This document shows positions 14,005 to 21,368 of a DNA stretch of 30,870 nt, piece by piece. Both the position numbers and the translations under genes were made by a program. The notes under the pieces were generated by a model that saw only the letters and a program-made list of their open reading frames with translations, did no database searches and was not told where the DNA came from. Position 1 is the stretch's first letter. Every line of letters begins with the position of its first letter. This stretch comes from a virus, in the IMG/VR virus record IMGVR_UViG_3300032293_001788, positions 1 to 30,870 of that record. One strand, written 5' to 3'.

Positions 14005-14686
14005 TTTCGGACATTATGCTTACAATTCCATCTTTGTCAATATCAAAAATAGTAGGCTTGCCCCAAACAAGATATGCCTCGTTTAGCATAGATACATTAG
14101 CATATGTTGTTTTGGGACCAATATAATTTGTTTGACCGTCGAAGTGAATATGTCCAAAAATATGTAGTTTAGGGGCAATACGCAGTGTAGCATCGAGCAA
14201 ATCTTTGCAGCCTACATTTTCTGTGGTCTCGAATTCTGGACGAAGTGCCTTATCGCAAATGCCATACGGAGGACCGTGCGTAATCAATACATCAGTATCA
14301 TCTGGTATAATATCCCAATGATGCTTGATTTCTTCGCCTCTATGGCGATTGAATGCCCAGTTATAGAAAAAAGGCTGAATAGGCGATCCGAAAAATTTTA
14401 GTCCATTTATTGTGCAAGAAGTTTCCTCAAGATAAATCAAATCTGGAAACTCTGTCAGCAATCCTCTGAACAACGATGGATCTTTTTCACAGATCCAATC
14501 GTGATTGCCTGCGATAAAAATCTTGTGCTTATGAGGATGCGTATTGAACCATCTCAAAAAAATCATAGCATCACGCACGTTCCCCTCAGAGGAAAAATCT
14601 CCCGCGTGAATCAACACATCGCCATCTGGTATTTTTATACCAAAATGGAGACCATGGGTGTCAGAGATGGATACAATACGTGTCAT
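13997..14686 (-). CDS. Calcineurin-like metallophosphoesterase (MPPED/UPF0046-like)
   Basis: 229 residues from MTRIVSISDTHG. Metal-binding motifs in order: Asp9-x-His11, HAGDF (Asp30), IAGNHDW (Asn61, His62), LITHGPP and FGHIHFDG. DVLIHAGDFS followed by FLRWFNTHPHKHKIFIAGNHD is close to the MPPED/UPF0046 group of small phosphodiesterases. It hydrolyses phosphodiesters with two metal ions; the substrate cannot be read from sequence. Coupled (ATGA) to a 29-residue membrane peptide upstream. Confidence 0.85.
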   Translation of the reverse strand: MTRIVSISDTHGLHFGIKIPDGDVLIHAGDFSSEGNVRDAMIFLRWFNTHPHKHKIFIAGNHDWICEKDPSLFRGLLTEFPDLIYLEETSCTINGLKFFGSPIQPFFYNWAFNRHRGEEIKHHWDIIPDDTDVLITHGPPYGICDKALRPEFETTENVGCKDLLDATLRIAPKLHIFGHIHFDGQTNYIGPKTTYANVSMLNEAYLVWGKPTIFDIDKDGIVSIMSENE

Positions 14687-14772
14687 AACTTGATTAGAGC
14701 AACAATAATAGCCAATATTGCCATACAAGCAAGCACTTTCTTTATGATTTGGAATTTTTGTTCAGATGTCAT
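14683..14772 (-). CDS. 29-residue membrane peptide
   Basis: MTSEQKFQIIKKVLACMAIL followed by AIIVALIKL: a short cytoplasmic stretch and one hydrophobic span. Its stop overlaps the metallophosphoesterase start (ATGA). Too small for homology. Overlap, hydrophobic pattern and tight spacing to the upstream stop are the evidence. Confidence 0.4.
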   Translation of the reverse strand: MTSEQKFQIIKKVLACMAILAIIVALIKL

Positions 14773-14778
14773 TGTGTG

Positions 14779-14985
14779 CTAATATTTTGTTGTAGTAGCA
14801 AGCCATTTTCTAAAAAGATCATATGCTTCGCCGTGATCGTGTATGACTTTACCTTGATAATGAAATCCCTCTTTTGTCAATCGCAACATAACTTCTTTTC
14901 CAGACATAAAATTTATTTCTGGATTTGGATTATGCTCACACAAAGTCAAACCGGGTTCATTTGTGTATAAAGGTGTATCGCTCAC
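14779..14985 (-). CDS. Small protein with SDTP start tag
   Basis: 68 residues from a GTG start ([15 protein letters not shown]). The start is set by AAGGAG 5 nt upstream and the GTGA overlap with the pentapeptide gene. The upstream in-frame codons are the high-GC tail of that gene read in another frame. The C-terminal half ([22 protein letters not shown]) is a beta-hairpin plus helix often seen in small phage proteins. It belongs to the GC-rich mosaic block at its N-terminus only; the rest has local base composition. Confidence 0.6.
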   Translation of the reverse strand: MSDTPLYTNEPGLTLCEHNPNPEINFMSGKEVMLRLTKEGFHYQGKVIHDHGEAYDLFRKWLATTTKY

Positions 14986-15560
14986 GGCTTCTCCTTTTGT
15001 GCGGCGTCGATGGCGGCGACGATGAAGTCGCGTGCCAGCTTGCGCGTCGCCTTGTAGCGCTCTTCTCCGTTGTCGATGTAGGCATCTAGCTCGGCTAGCG
15101 TGCCAGCAAAGCAACCGCAGAACAGCCGCAGCTCTCCAGCGATCACTACGCCAGATAGCTGTCGTCCTCTCTCGCCGTGCGCGTCAAACGAGCATTGGGC
15201 ATAGCGTAGGCCAGTCGCCTCGACCAAGTTGGCCCCGCTCAGGTAAGCCCCGCTCAGGTCGGCCCCGCTCAGGTCGGCCCCGCGCAGGTTGGCCCCGCTC
15301 AGGCCGGCCCCGCTCAGGTCGGCCCCGCGCAGGTTGGCCCCGCTCAGGTTGGCCCCGCTCAGGCCGGCCCCGCTCAGGTCGGCCCCGCGCAAGTTGGCCC
15401 CGCTCAGGTAAGCCCCGCTCAGGTTGGCCCCGCTCAGGTTGGCCCAGCTGAAGTCGGCCCCGCTCAGATCGGCCCTGCTCAGGTTAGCACATTTGCCCCC
15501 ACTTCCCGCGAGCCACAAAGCGTGGTCGTCCAGAATGCGTTTGAGTTCGTATGGTGTCAC
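14982..15560 (-). CDS. Pentapeptide-repeat protein
   Basis: 192 residues from a GTG start ([13 protein letters not shown]) with AAAGGAG 5 nt upstream and GTGA overlap. Residues ~28-110 are about 17 pentapeptide repeats of the A(D/N)LSG kind, forming a right-handed quadrilateral beta helix. Then comes a C-terminal domain ([31 protein letters not shown]) known from other phage pentapeptide proteins, and a tail [11 protein letters not shown] shared with other genes here. Some family members mimic DNA and bind gyrase; that role is not shown here. Markedly GC-rich, so recently acquired. Confidence 0.85.
   Translation of the reverse strand: MTPYELKRILDDHALWLAGSGGKCANLSRADLSGADFSWANLSGANLSGAYLSGANLRGADLSGAGLSGANLSGANLRGADLSGAGLSGANLRGADLSGADLSGAYLSGANLVEATGLRYAQCSFDAHGERGRQLSGVVIAGELRLFCGCFAGTLAELDAYIDNGEERYKATRKLARDFIVAAIDAAQKEKP
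15230..15475. repeat. 15-bp tandem repeats within the pentapeptide gene
   Basis: The unit GGCCCCGCTCAGGTY (15 bp, five codons) repeats about 16 times with small changes, and larger blocks such as GCGCAGGTTGGCCCCGCTCA recur. Near-identity at DNA level, not only protein level, shows recent expansion by slippage or recombination. Confidence 0.8.
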
Positions 15561-15790
15561 GGCTGCTCCTTTCGTGCGGCGTCGATGGCGGCGCGTATGT
15601 CTTCCCCGAGCGGTGGATGCGGCCAATAAGTCGCGTTCTGAAGCCAGTCCAATCGCTCCTTATCCGCCCGCAGCGAGGCGTTTTCACGCTCCAACTCGCG
15701 AGCAAAATCAATCTGGACGAACTCTTCGCCCTCGTCTGGATTGAATCCGAAAAACTGAGCCTTCGCGTCTGTTCTTGGTGTGTCGCTCAT
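15557..15790 (-). CDS. Small mosaic protein, RLDWLQ/AIDAA family
   Basis: 77 residues, [14 protein letters not shown] at the start and [20 protein letters not shown], then [13 protein letters not shown] at the end. The MSDTPRTDA opening and RLDWL...AIDAA ending are shared by many small phage and environmental bacterial proteins; no function known. About 135 bp at the 3' end (15559-15694) is ~90% identical to 21660-21795. The last codons carry AAAGGAG for the next gene. GC content well above the surroundings. Confidence 0.7.
   Translation of the reverse strand: MSDTPRTDAKAQFFGFNPDEGEEFVQIDFARELERENASLRADKERLDWLQNATYWPHPPLGEDIRAAIDAARKEQP
15559..15694 (-). repeat. Dispersed ~135-bp repeat, copy 1
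   Basis: Encodes [20 protein letters not shown] and the tail ending KEQP. The second copy is at 21660-21795, about 6.1 kb away, same strand, roughly 90% identical with one 3-bp length change near the stop. Confidence 0.8.
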
Positions 15791-15799
15791 GATGTTCCT

Positions 15800-16297
15800 T
15801 TACAGATCGTTATGGGTTTGCAGCAAAGCCGCAACGATCTTTTCAGCATTTTCTTGAATAGAAGGATAAGCAAGAGTGTTGAACGCTTCGCCATGCTTCT
15901 TGATGAACTTGTCCCAGTCCTTCTTTTGCTCTTCAGTAAGAAGACTTTTAGATGGACGAGCCTCACCAGCCTTACGAATAATATCAACCAGATTGTCTTC
16001 CATTACGCGAGCAGCAGCAGAGATATGAGCCCTGTCTGGATAAATCTCTTGGCGAATAGAGGTAGAACCATCCTTGACGTGAATCAGCCAAAAGCCGTTG
16101 CGAAGACCCTCATAAGCATAAGGATCATTGTCAGGAATGAACTTCTTGCCAACTTTGCGATAAAGCCGCTGATCTTCTCTGATAGAAGCTCGATGAGTAA
16201 TAGGATCAGATTGAAACTTGAAGTTGAGTTGATTATGAAGCCGCTTAACTTCGTTCTTGTAATACTCGATAGTTTCTGTCTCGGTTTTAGTTTTCAT
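15800..16297 (-). CDS. Hypothetical phage protein, 165 residues
   Basis: A Lys/Glu-rich N-terminal helix (IEYYKNEVKRLHNQLN), then basic RASIREDQRLYRKVGKKFIPDNDPYAYEGLRNGFWLIHVKDGSTSIRQ-type alternating segments, and a helical C-terminus (EEQKKDWDKFIKKHGEAF). The layout resembles small phage DNA-metabolism proteins, but no family is recognised. Driven by its own TTGACA promoter immediately upstream. Confidence 0.6.
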   Translation of the reverse strand: MKTKTETETIEYYKNEVKRLHNQLNFKFQSDPITHRASIREDQRLYRKVGKKFIPDNDPYAYEGLRNGFWLIHVKDGSTSIRQEIYPDRAHISAAARVMEDNLVDIIRKAGEARPSKSLLTEEQKKDWDKFIKKHGEAFNTLAYPSIQENAEKIVAALLQTHNDL

Positions 16298-16332
16298 ATT
16301 CGCTATTATGATACAGATATTTTATATGTCAA
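16298..16332 (-). promoter_or_regulatory. Promoter fused to upstream stop codon
   Basis: TTGACA (16327-16332) includes the TGA stop of the gene at 16329. A CATAAT/TAATAG -10 candidate lies 16-18 nt downstream, and the ATG at 16297 comes 7-10 nt after it, so any leader is very short. Confidence 0.55.
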
Positions 16333-16679
16333 CTATAATTTGTGTGCATCTTGAAGTAAAATTCCATAAGTGCGATTTTTCTGGCATCAAGCATAGATTT
16401 GGTTACGGCTTCAGAAAAGAACTTGTTCATAATGCCTTCTATCTTATTATATTCTTTACTATCATCAAAGTCATATACTTCTACGCCGTGTGAAAAGTAG
16501 CTTACGCATTCTTGCTTATGTTCTTCTTTCGGAAATTCACTATTACAGATATGCGTTTCAATAAACTTTACTTTTGCTTCTTCTTTTGACTTACCACTAA
16601 CTACGGCAACAGAAAATGTCAATCCTTCTCCGGTTGCGAAATGTTCCAGAAAGCAGAAATATGATTTGTATTTATTCAC
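16329..16679 (-). CDS. Hypothetical protein, 116 residues
   Basis: Starts with GTG overlapping the upstream stop (GTGA), with GGAG 7 nt before it. YKSYFCFLEHFATGEGLTFSVAVVSGKSKEEAKVKFIETH suggests a beta hairpin and a helix; DFDDSKEYNKIEGIMNKFF and a final helix follow. No family. The junction (EQP stop, GGAG, GTGA) resembles those of the GC-rich mosaic genes. Confidence 0.6.
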   Translation of the reverse strand: MNKYKSYFCFLEHFATGEGLTFSVAVVSGKSKEEAKVKFIETHICNSEFPKEEHKQECVSYFSHGVEVYDFDDSKEYNKIEGIMNKFFSEAVTKSMLDARKIALMEFYFKMHTNYS

Positions 16680-16984
16680 GGTTGTTCTCCAATCTCTGGA
16701 TATGACTCTATCCTAAAGCCTTCAGGGAAGTCAATATGATCTTTTAGATATGGATAGATTTTGTCGTGTTCAGCACCTCCATCAAGATCATCTCCAATCT
16801 TTTGGCTAAAATCGTACCAACTATCCTTTTTGCTTTTGTTCCATTGTGTCTCACTTTGAGCAACAACATAACGCAGCATACCATTTCTGTATCTTATATA
16901 CAGCCATTTGCCATCTTCTGTATTTGCTTCAATCTGATATGGACAAGCGCCACCAGCGTAAATAATTTTGGATATTTTTATCAT
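16676..16984 (-). CDS. Hypothetical protein, 102 residues
   Basis: MIKISKIIYAGGACPYQIEANTEDG, then WLYIRYRNGMLRYVV (beta strands with aromatic residues), and an acidic C-terminal part. Small phage proteins with 'ACPYQIEA....YIRYR.G.L' are familiar to me but unnamed. Three- to four-base overlaps with both neighbours. Confidence 0.65.
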   Translation of the reverse strand: MIKISKIIYAGGACPYQIEANTEDGKWLYIRYRNGMLRYVVAQSETQWNKSKKDSWYDFSQKIGDDLDGGAEHDKIYPYLKDHIDFPEGFRIESYPEIGEQP

Positions 16985-17703
16985 TAGAATTTCCTTTCAC
17001 TTTCCATTCTGCGAAGTGTTTGTTCGGGTGTTTCATTATGCAGCATTTCATATGAGCAGCCAATAGTTCCACCTTTCCAAGAACCGCTTCTCTCTCCTAC
17101 TTCATCATCAAACTTTACATCCAATGTAGTGCTAACCATCTTGACCCAAGGAGCCCATCTTACAGTCCAAGTGCGGCGTTCAATATGACAAGTTGCCTTT
17201 CGGTTTTGTATCGTGCCATTCTTTAGAACATATGTATAATCATATGTCTTGGCATTGTCTTTTACCCAAGCCTCTTTTTCATTATACCATTTGTGCCAAT
17301 CTCTTTCGCCAGCTTCTTCTTTACATACTGTTTTCATATCCCAATCAAGCAGTTCAGTACGCTTCCATTTGTATGTCCAAGGCATATCAATATGCGGCGA
17401 TTTATTATGAAATTGAAATACCGTTGCTTGCCAGTTGTTTAGATTAGGATAAAGATAAAAACCGTAATTGCGTTCTTCTTTGGAACTTTGTGCGGCCTTT
17501 ACTCCAAACGATGGAGTGCGAATATAAAATGATATAAAATATAGACCGATAATTAGTTTAGGCTCATAACAGTAATGAGGACCATTCCATCTAAACGAGA
17601 TGTCTTTATTCAATGGAGCAATTTCGCCCCACGAAAATTTATATGAGCGACCTCTGCCGCCGTAGTTATGCTTATAGCCGATTATTTTTAGTAATTTATT
17701 CAT
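16984..17703 (-). CDS. Hypothetical protein, 239 residues, aromatic-rich
   Basis: From MNKLLKIIGYKHNYGG (the upstream codons overlap the previous gene and are not likely used). Trp/Tyr-rich throughout: FSWGEIAPLNKDISFRWNGPHYCYEPKLIIGLYFISFYIRT, KWKRTELLDWDMKTV, and a C-terminal GSWKGGTIGCSYEMLHNETPEQTLRRMESE. The ending 'GSWKGG..GC.Y.M..GE.P...LRRM' is recurrent in phage hypotheticals. Function unknown. ATGA overlap with the gene upstream. Confidence 0.65.
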   Translation of the reverse strand: MNKLLKIIGYKHNYGGRGRSYKFSWGEIAPLNKDISFRWNGPHYCYEPKLIIGLYFISFYIRTPSFGVKAAQSSKEERNYGFYLYPNLNNWQATVFQFHNKSPHIDMPWTYKWKRTELLDWDMKTVCKEEAGERDWHKWYNEKEAWVKDNAKTYDYTYVLKNGTIQNRKATCHIERRTWTVRWAPWVKMVSTTLDVKFDDEVGERSGSWKGGTIGCSYEMLHNETPEQTLRRMESERKF

Positions 17704-17957
17704 TTTGATAATGCTTTTGTTGCCATAGTATCTATACGCATAAACTTCCCCCAAGCATCTTGTAATGTTGGTGTATTCAATGGACCTGCTTTGGCAATAC
17801 AATGTGCAGTTGTGGCTATTTCCTCCAATGCTTCACGCAGTTTGGCGATTTCCTTTTCCTGCTCACAAGCGTGAGAATATAACTCTTTATAAGCGTGATG
17901 CCAAGGCTTGCCAAGATTAACTACTTGTACTTTTTGAGTGTGTGGTGTATCAGTCAT
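17700..17957 (-). CDS. Small coiled-coil protein with TDTP tag
   Basis: 85 residues from MTDTPHTQKVQVV. A heptad-like helix (ACEQEKEIAKLREALEEIAT) in the middle, then KAGPLNTPTLQDAWGKFMRID. The M(S/T)DTP opening is shared with three other genes in the window. Start chosen by that tag and by AAGGAGG 15-20 nt upstream in the tail of the previous gene. Confidence 0.6.
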   Translation of the reverse strand: MTDTPHTQKVQVVNLGKPWHHAYKELYSHACEQEKEIAKLREALEEIATTAHCIAKAGPLNTPTLQDAWGKFMRIDTMATKALSK

Positions 17958-17961
17958 ATGT

Positions 17962-18279
17962 TTATGTTGGCGTCCCTCCTTCGTTAAGGTGCTGTTGCAT
18001 AATAGCATCTCTTAGAAACATGGCATCTCTTGGAAAAACCGATACTGCGTCCATTGAAAAGTGACCATCCAAATGATCGCATTGTAAAAACTCATAGGCA
18101 GGATATCTTTTGCCATTCCATTCAATAAACATTTGGCCATTTTCTTCAATAACTTCTGCGATATTATTATACATTACAAATTCCCCATCCTCGTTAGTTC
18201 CAGACCATTGAAAATCTAGGCTGTCAAGATGCTTGGCTTCAAATTCGGGTGAATACCTTGGCTTAAATTTAATTGTCAT
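17962..18279 (-). CDS. Hypothetical protein with EGGTPT tail
   Basis: 105 residues. FQWSGTNEDGEFVMYNNIAEVIEENGQMFIEWNGKRYPAYEFLQC-type beta-rich body, then a helix ending RDAIMQQHLNEGGTPT. That ending is nearly repeated in the gene at 21365 (DDAIMRQHLTEGGTPT), and its codons supply AAGGAGG for the next gene. A basic N-terminus (TIKFKPRYSPEFEAKH). Function unknown. Confidence 0.6.
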   Translation of the reverse strand: MTIKFKPRYSPEFEAKHLDSLDFQWSGTNEDGEFVMYNNIAEVIEENGQMFIEWNGKRYPAYEFLQCDHLDGHFSMDAVSVFPRDAMFLRDAIMQQHLNEGGTPT

Positions 18280-18291
18280 TTTTTATAAAAA

Positions 18292-18696
18292 TTATATAGG
18301 ATCGCCACGCATCCATTTATCGCCGGAAAGGCAACTATGTCCAATATCCAGCGAAGCCGCATCAGTCATTTGTTTTATTTTTTGCTCGCGTATGACGGAA
18401 CGGCATCGTGCAATCAGTTCGTCAAGGTTGGATTCGTCGAGTGATTCAATTGCCAATGCGGTTTTCAAGGCTGTCCGCAGTGCCTCGTTCTCGCGTTTGA
18501 GTTTTTTCTCTACTGCCATTCCTGCTCTAGCGGCACATTGATAGTTTTCCTTGTCTTGAGCATAATTTATTTTTAGAGCAATTAGTTTTCTTTGCAACTC
18601 GGCGTTCTCACGTTCAAGTTTTTCAATATATTCTCGCAAAGTTGCGAATACTTCAGGAAAACGCCGTACAAGTTCGGTAGCTTCTTTGTTGTTCAT
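18292..18696 (-). CDS. Coiled-coil protein, 134 residues
   Basis: Residues 10-105 form long heptad-rich helices (LREYIEKLERENAELQRKL and KLKRENEALRTALKTALAI), separated by a short CAARAG segment. The C-terminus is Cys/Gly-containing and non-helical (IGHSCLSGDKW). Typical of small phage coiled-coil proteins of unknown role. Confidence 0.6.
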   Translation of the reverse strand: MNNKEATELVRRFPEVFATLREYIEKLERENAELQRKLIALKINYAQDKENYQCAARAGMAVEKKLKRENEALRTALKTALAIESLDESNLDELIARCRSVIREQKIKQMTDAASLDIGHSCLSGDKWMRGDPI

Positions 18697-18700
18697 AACT

Positions 18701-19036
18701 TTATGATTTATTCTTTATGCTTTCAGCAACAGCAGCGTTAGTATCATTGACTAATCCCGCCGAAATATTAGGTTCACCCATTCCATAAGCATCTACTTCT
18801 GCATACCATTCTACCATTACATCTCTCCAACGTGTTAGTATTTCTAAATACTTTTTATTCTCTGTTTCAATTTGATGTCTATAACTTACACTTTCTCTGG
18901 ATAGTTCCGTAAGCGACTCTCGTAATGCAGATTCAGTAATAGCCATCTGCTTAAGCTCTTGTTCGAGTTTAAATATTTCATCCCACGGATTTGGAATATA
19001 TCTATCATTGTCGTGCCACCATTTATTGTTTTTCAT
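18701..19036 (-). CDS. Hypothetical helical protein, 111 residues
   Basis: From MKNNKWWHDNDRYIP; a TTG five codons upstream is an alternative start. NPWDEIFKLEQELKQMAITESALRESLTELSRE is coiled coil. WRDVMVEWYAEVDAYGMGEPN and a helical end follow. No family recognised. Confidence 0.55.
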   Translation of the reverse strand: MKNNKWWHDNDRYIPNPWDEIFKLEQELKQMAITESALRESLTELSRESVSYRHQIETENKKYLEILTRWRDVMVEWYAEVDAYGMGEPNISAGLVNDTNAAVAESIKNKS

Positions 19037-19047
19037 ATAATATTCCG

Positions 19048-19377
19048 TCAAATCTCATATTTGTTACCTGGAAACTTTTCTTTATAAAGGCGAGCGATCA
19101 TACTCTTTGTCCCATTCTCAATGGCTATAAGCGTATATTCAGATTGGCTGATTACACAACCAGCACGCCGATTGGTAAAAGAAATCTCATTTAGCCTATT
19201 TTCTTTTTCTTCTTCGGTTGAAAGAGCGAAATCAAGTGGATGTGGCTCGGGAATAATCTCTTTCTTCGCCTCCTCAATCCTATTATTCAGCCATTTGATA
19301 ATTGATTCATGTCTCTTCTCAAGAAAAGCAATCTTTTCCTTATCGGTGAGTTGCAGAGTATCAAGGTCTGATTTCAT
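19048..19377 (-). CDS. Hypothetical protein, 109 residues
   Basis: Helical, charged N-terminal half (DKEKIAFLEKRHESIIKWLNNRIEEAKKE), Pro-rich linker (IPEPHPLD), then a mixed C-terminal part with one Cys. No family. Transcribed from the first copy of the repeated promoter element. Confidence 0.55.
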   Translation of the reverse strand: MKSDLDTLQLTDKEKIAFLEKRHESIIKWLNNRIEEAKKEIIPEPHPLDFALSTEEEKENRLNEISFTNRRAGCVISQSEYTLIAIENGTKSMIARLYKEKFPGNKYEI

Positions 19378-19414
19378 GCTGTATAGAGTGACTGATTTTT
19401 ATATGAAAGTCAAG
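19378..19414 (-). promoter_or_regulatory. Repeated promoter element, copy 1
   Basis: TTGACTTTC (19405-19413), ATATAAAAA and CAGTCAC then CTCTAT, 5 nt before the ATG at 19377. One base longer between TTTC and TATAAAAA than the other copies. Confidence 0.65.
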
Positions 19415-19420
19415 AGTTAT

Positions 19421-19606
19421 TCACTCAAGCCGCTTGTAATTTTTATCAATATAAGCAGTAAATTCCTTGAGCGTCTTGAAACTCCAAGCCTTGCATCCAT
19501 CTTCATTCATCATATACCATCCTCCACTCTTTCCATAAACGCAATAGCCTCTGTAGTTGTATCCATCGGAGTAAGGAAGTTTAGCAATCTTATGTTGAAT
19601 TTTCAT
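19421..19606 (-). CDS. Small hypothetical protein, 61 residues
   Basis: MKIQHKIAKLPYSDGYNYRG, then YCVYGKSGGWYMMNEDGCKAW and a helix (LKEFTAYIDKNYKRL). Aromatic beta-hairpin plus helix. No family. Own promoter copy upstream. Confidence 0.55.
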   Translation of the reverse strand: MKIQHKIAKLPYSDGYNYRGYCVYGKSGGWYMMNEDGCKAWSFKTLKEFTAYIDKNYKRLE

Positions 19607-19645
19607 AATGAATATGCTATGGTCTATTGTTTATAGAAAGTCCAG
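19607..19645 (-). promoter_or_regulatory. Repeated promoter element, copy 2
   Basis: TGGACTTTCTATAAACA at the -35 side (19629-19644), then the TAGCATATTCATT block before the ATG at 19606. The most diverged -35 box (TGGACT). Confidence 0.55.
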
Positions 19646-19646
19646 C

Positions 19647-19823
19647 TTATTCTAACGGAATGTTGTTCAGAGAGTTCTTTGCTTCCTCAATAATGCGATA
19701 AAGGAAGTCAACCGACACTACGCCGAGATGGTCCTCTGCGAAATTACCAGCCTCATGGTAATTGGCAAAGAAACCAAGAAACTTGAACGAACCGCCCTCA
19801 ATCTTGAAATATGCAGTTTTCAT
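19647..19823 (-). CDS. Small hypothetical protein, 58 residues
   Basis: MKTAYFKIEGGSFKFLGFF at the start, then helices (HEAGNFAEDHLG; VDFLYRIIEEAKNSL). Two short strands and two helices are likely. No family. Begins directly after a promoter copy and ends just upstream of another, so it forms its own transcription unit. Confidence 0.5.
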   Translation of the reverse strand: MKTAYFKIEGGSFKFLGFFANYHEAGNFAEDHLGVVSVDFLYRIIEEAKNSLNNIPLE

Positions 19824-19861
19824 AATGAATATACTATGGACTGCTTTTTATAGAATGTCGA
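19824..19861 (-). promoter_or_regulatory. Repeated promoter element, copy 3, inside coding DNA
   Basis: CGACATTCTATAAAAAGCAG (19842-19861), TAGTAT 7 nt before the ATG at 19823. It overlaps the last nine codons of the gene at 19834, which read RHSIKSSP across the element. Confidence 0.6.
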
Positions 19862-20061
19862 GAGTTTTTAGAATAAAACTTTATCGCGTCATCTTTATTA
19901 TCAAAGATAGTGATTTTTTCATAACTGTGAGTATAGCCAAAGTTGCCTTCTTTTACAAATCTCTTGGCTTCTTCTTCGGTTGTTACAGCGACTCCAAACG
20001 GTCTATCTAATGAAGATGTAGTGCCGTCGCTATCACTCAATAACAGATATATGGTTTTCAT
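19834..20061 (-). CDS. Small hypothetical protein, 75 residues
   Basis: MKTIYLLLSDSDGTTSS, then GVAVTTEEEAKRFVKEGNFGYTHSYEKITIFDNKDDAIKFY. The pattern of a short first strand, a 'T.EEEAK.FV' helix and a YEKI strand is common in phage proteins that resemble DUF7336-type small folds (low certainty). Its C-terminal codons are made from the promoter element of the next gene, suggesting the element was inserted into or captured by the reading frame. Confidence 0.55.
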   Translation of the reverse strand: MKTIYLLLSDSDGTTSSLDRPFGVAVTTEEEAKRFVKEGNFGYTHSYEKITIFDNKDDAIKFYSKNSRHSIKSSP

Positions 20062-20069
20062 AAAATCAA

Positions 20070-20459
20070 TCAGATTTCATCTTTGCATTTCCAAAACATT
20101 GAATTGAAACAAATAGAGTCATCTTCCCACTTACCAATGGTCTTTAGAAATGCCTCTGCTCTTTGCTCTGCGGTTGCGTGCCACATTTGATTGCCAAGTG
20201 TAGTTTTATCTTCACCATTGACAATAACATTCGCCAATTCTCCAACATAAGCACTCAATTGTGAGTCAGATAAGCGTTTTTCTGCTTCGTGCATTTCGTT
20301 TAGATTTCCTGCATAATCGGGAGGATATCTATATGCAGTACCGTTTGGACTATTCCAAGGATGAGTTGCATAACTTGTGTTATCAAATGTCCATCCAAAA
20401 AACAGAGCAATGCGTCCATTTGGGCCATAACTTTCAATGATATGTTTGGTTTTATCCAT
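20070..20459 (-). CDS. Phage protein with EMHEAEK and AEAFLKTIGKW motifs, paralogue 1
   Basis: 129 residues from MDKTKHIIES. PDYAGNLNEMHEAEKRLSDSQLSAYVGEL and TAEQRAEAFLKTIGKWEDD are recurrent motifs of phage/metagenomic small proteins, some annotated as phage ABA-sandwich domain proteins (I am not sure this one belongs). Paralogue of the gene just upstream at 20464. Ends CFNSMFWKCKDEI. Confidence 0.65.
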   Translation of the reverse strand: MDKTKHIIESYGPNGRIALFFGWTFDNTSYATHPWNSPNGTAYRYPPDYAGNLNEMHEAEKRLSDSQLSAYVGELANVIVNGEDKTTLGNQMWHATAEQRAEAFLKTIGKWEDDSICFNSMFWKCKDEI

Positions 20460-20463
20460 AGTA

Positions 20464-20787
20464 TTATTCTTCCCACTTACCAATGGTCTTTAGAAATGCT
20501 TCTGCTCTTTCTGCGGCAGATACATGAGTAATACACCATACAGATATTCCCATAATATCAAGAAGATGGCCCATATATGTTTTGATCTCTTCTGTAGATA
20601 GGTGTTCTTCTGCTTCGTGCATAGCATTTAGGTCATTGGTATAATACTCAATAAACTCCAACGGTTCTTTTTGTGATTTTCTGCCCATCAACGAAAGACA
20701 ATCATCGTCCATATCCACAACATACTCACGCACATCAATATACCCAAGATATTCAGCAATAGCGGTTCTTTGTTTATTTTGGTTCAT
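20464..20787 (-). CDS. Phage protein with AMHEAEE and AEAFLKTIGKW motifs, paralogue 2
   Basis: 107 residues from MNQNKQRTAIAEYLGY. TNDLNAMHEAEEHLSTEEIKTYMGHL and SAAERAEAFLKTIGKWEE match the neighbour at 20070 closely at the C-terminus, including ~30 nearly identical bases. Its N-terminal IAEYLGY is typical of the family. GGAG about 13 nt before the ATG. Tandem duplicates. Confidence 0.65.
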   Translation of the reverse strand: MNQNKQRTAIAEYLGYIDVREYVVDMDDDCLSLMGRKSQKEPLEFIEYYTNDLNAMHEAEEHLSTEEIKTYMGHLLDIMGISVWCITHVSAAERAEAFLKTIGKWEE

Positions 20788-20791
20788 AGTA

Positions 20792-21088
20792 TCAATCTCC
20801 AATAACAATATATTTTATCTCTGTTCCGTCAAGGTAATTCTTCAGATCAATATACTCTTGATGAATTTTTTTATTGAAGGGATAGAACTCCTCAATATAC
20901 TGGTCTAAAAGGTCTAACCAATCACTCGATTTCCAAAGCGGCCAACCACCGTATTCGTCATTATTTCTAACGCCAACACAAAGAAATTCATCTTTGATTA
21001 TTGTCGCAAACTTTTTAGAAACATGCTTGCATATCTGATGATCAAATATCATAGTATGCGGTTTGATTTTAGATAGTTTTTTGTTCAT
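20792..21088 (-). CDS. Hypothetical protein, 98 residues
   Basis: Basic N-terminus, then KKFATIIKDEFLCVGVRNNDEYGGWPLWKSSDWLDLLDQYIEEF and a polar end. No family recognised. It overlaps the end of the gene at 21069 by 20 nt. Confidence 0.55.
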   Translation of the reverse strand: MNKKLSKIKPHTMIFDHQICKHVSKKFATIIKDEFLCVGVRNNDEYGGWPLWKSSDWLDLLDQYIEEFYPFNKKIHQEYIDLKNYLDGTEIKYIVIGD

Positions 21089-21368
21089 GGTTGTTCTTTT
21101 CTAATACCGCAGTTTTTCTACTAACCCCAGAGAATCCTATGCGTTTTAGTCGAACTTCAACAGGCCCGACTCGTTTACCTTGTCGGTTTTTTGGTGTCCA
21201 ATAAGCATAACTTCCTTGCCACCAGACTATATCGCCTTCCGAAATACAGAGCGATTGACTTGTACGCTCTACAAAAATAGCACAGCTTTCAGAAGGATTC
21301 TCCTGCGTGTTTATCCACACGCGGTTTCCGATGTCAATAGTTTCAATGACTTTTCCTCCCACGCTCAT
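21069..21368 (-). CDS. Conserved phage protein (LKRIGFSGV family)
   Basis: 99 residues. CAIFVERTSQSLCISEGDIVWWQGSYAYWTP and VEVRLKRIGFSGVSR correspond to a recurrent small phage family, GD.(L/V)WWQ...A.WTP....LKRIGFSGV, without known function. The ATG is set by the EGGTPT tail overlap (ATGA) and AAGGAGG 8 nt before it. Confidence 0.7.
   Translation of the reverse strand: MSVGGKVIETIDIGNRVWINTQENPSESCAIFVERTSQSLCISEGDIVWWQGSYAYWTPKNRQGKRVGPVEVRLKRIGFSGVSRKTAVLEKNNHEQKTI

Noticed and set aside
15032-15451. Plus-strand ORF of 139 codons with SGRPR repeats
   Set aside because: A shadow of the pentapeptide repeats on the other strand; its repeat comes entirely from the 15-bp unit.
15551-16354. 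Plus-strand ORF of 267 codons
   Set aside because: Spans several minus-strand genes, including the promoter at 16298-16332, and has no family resemblance.
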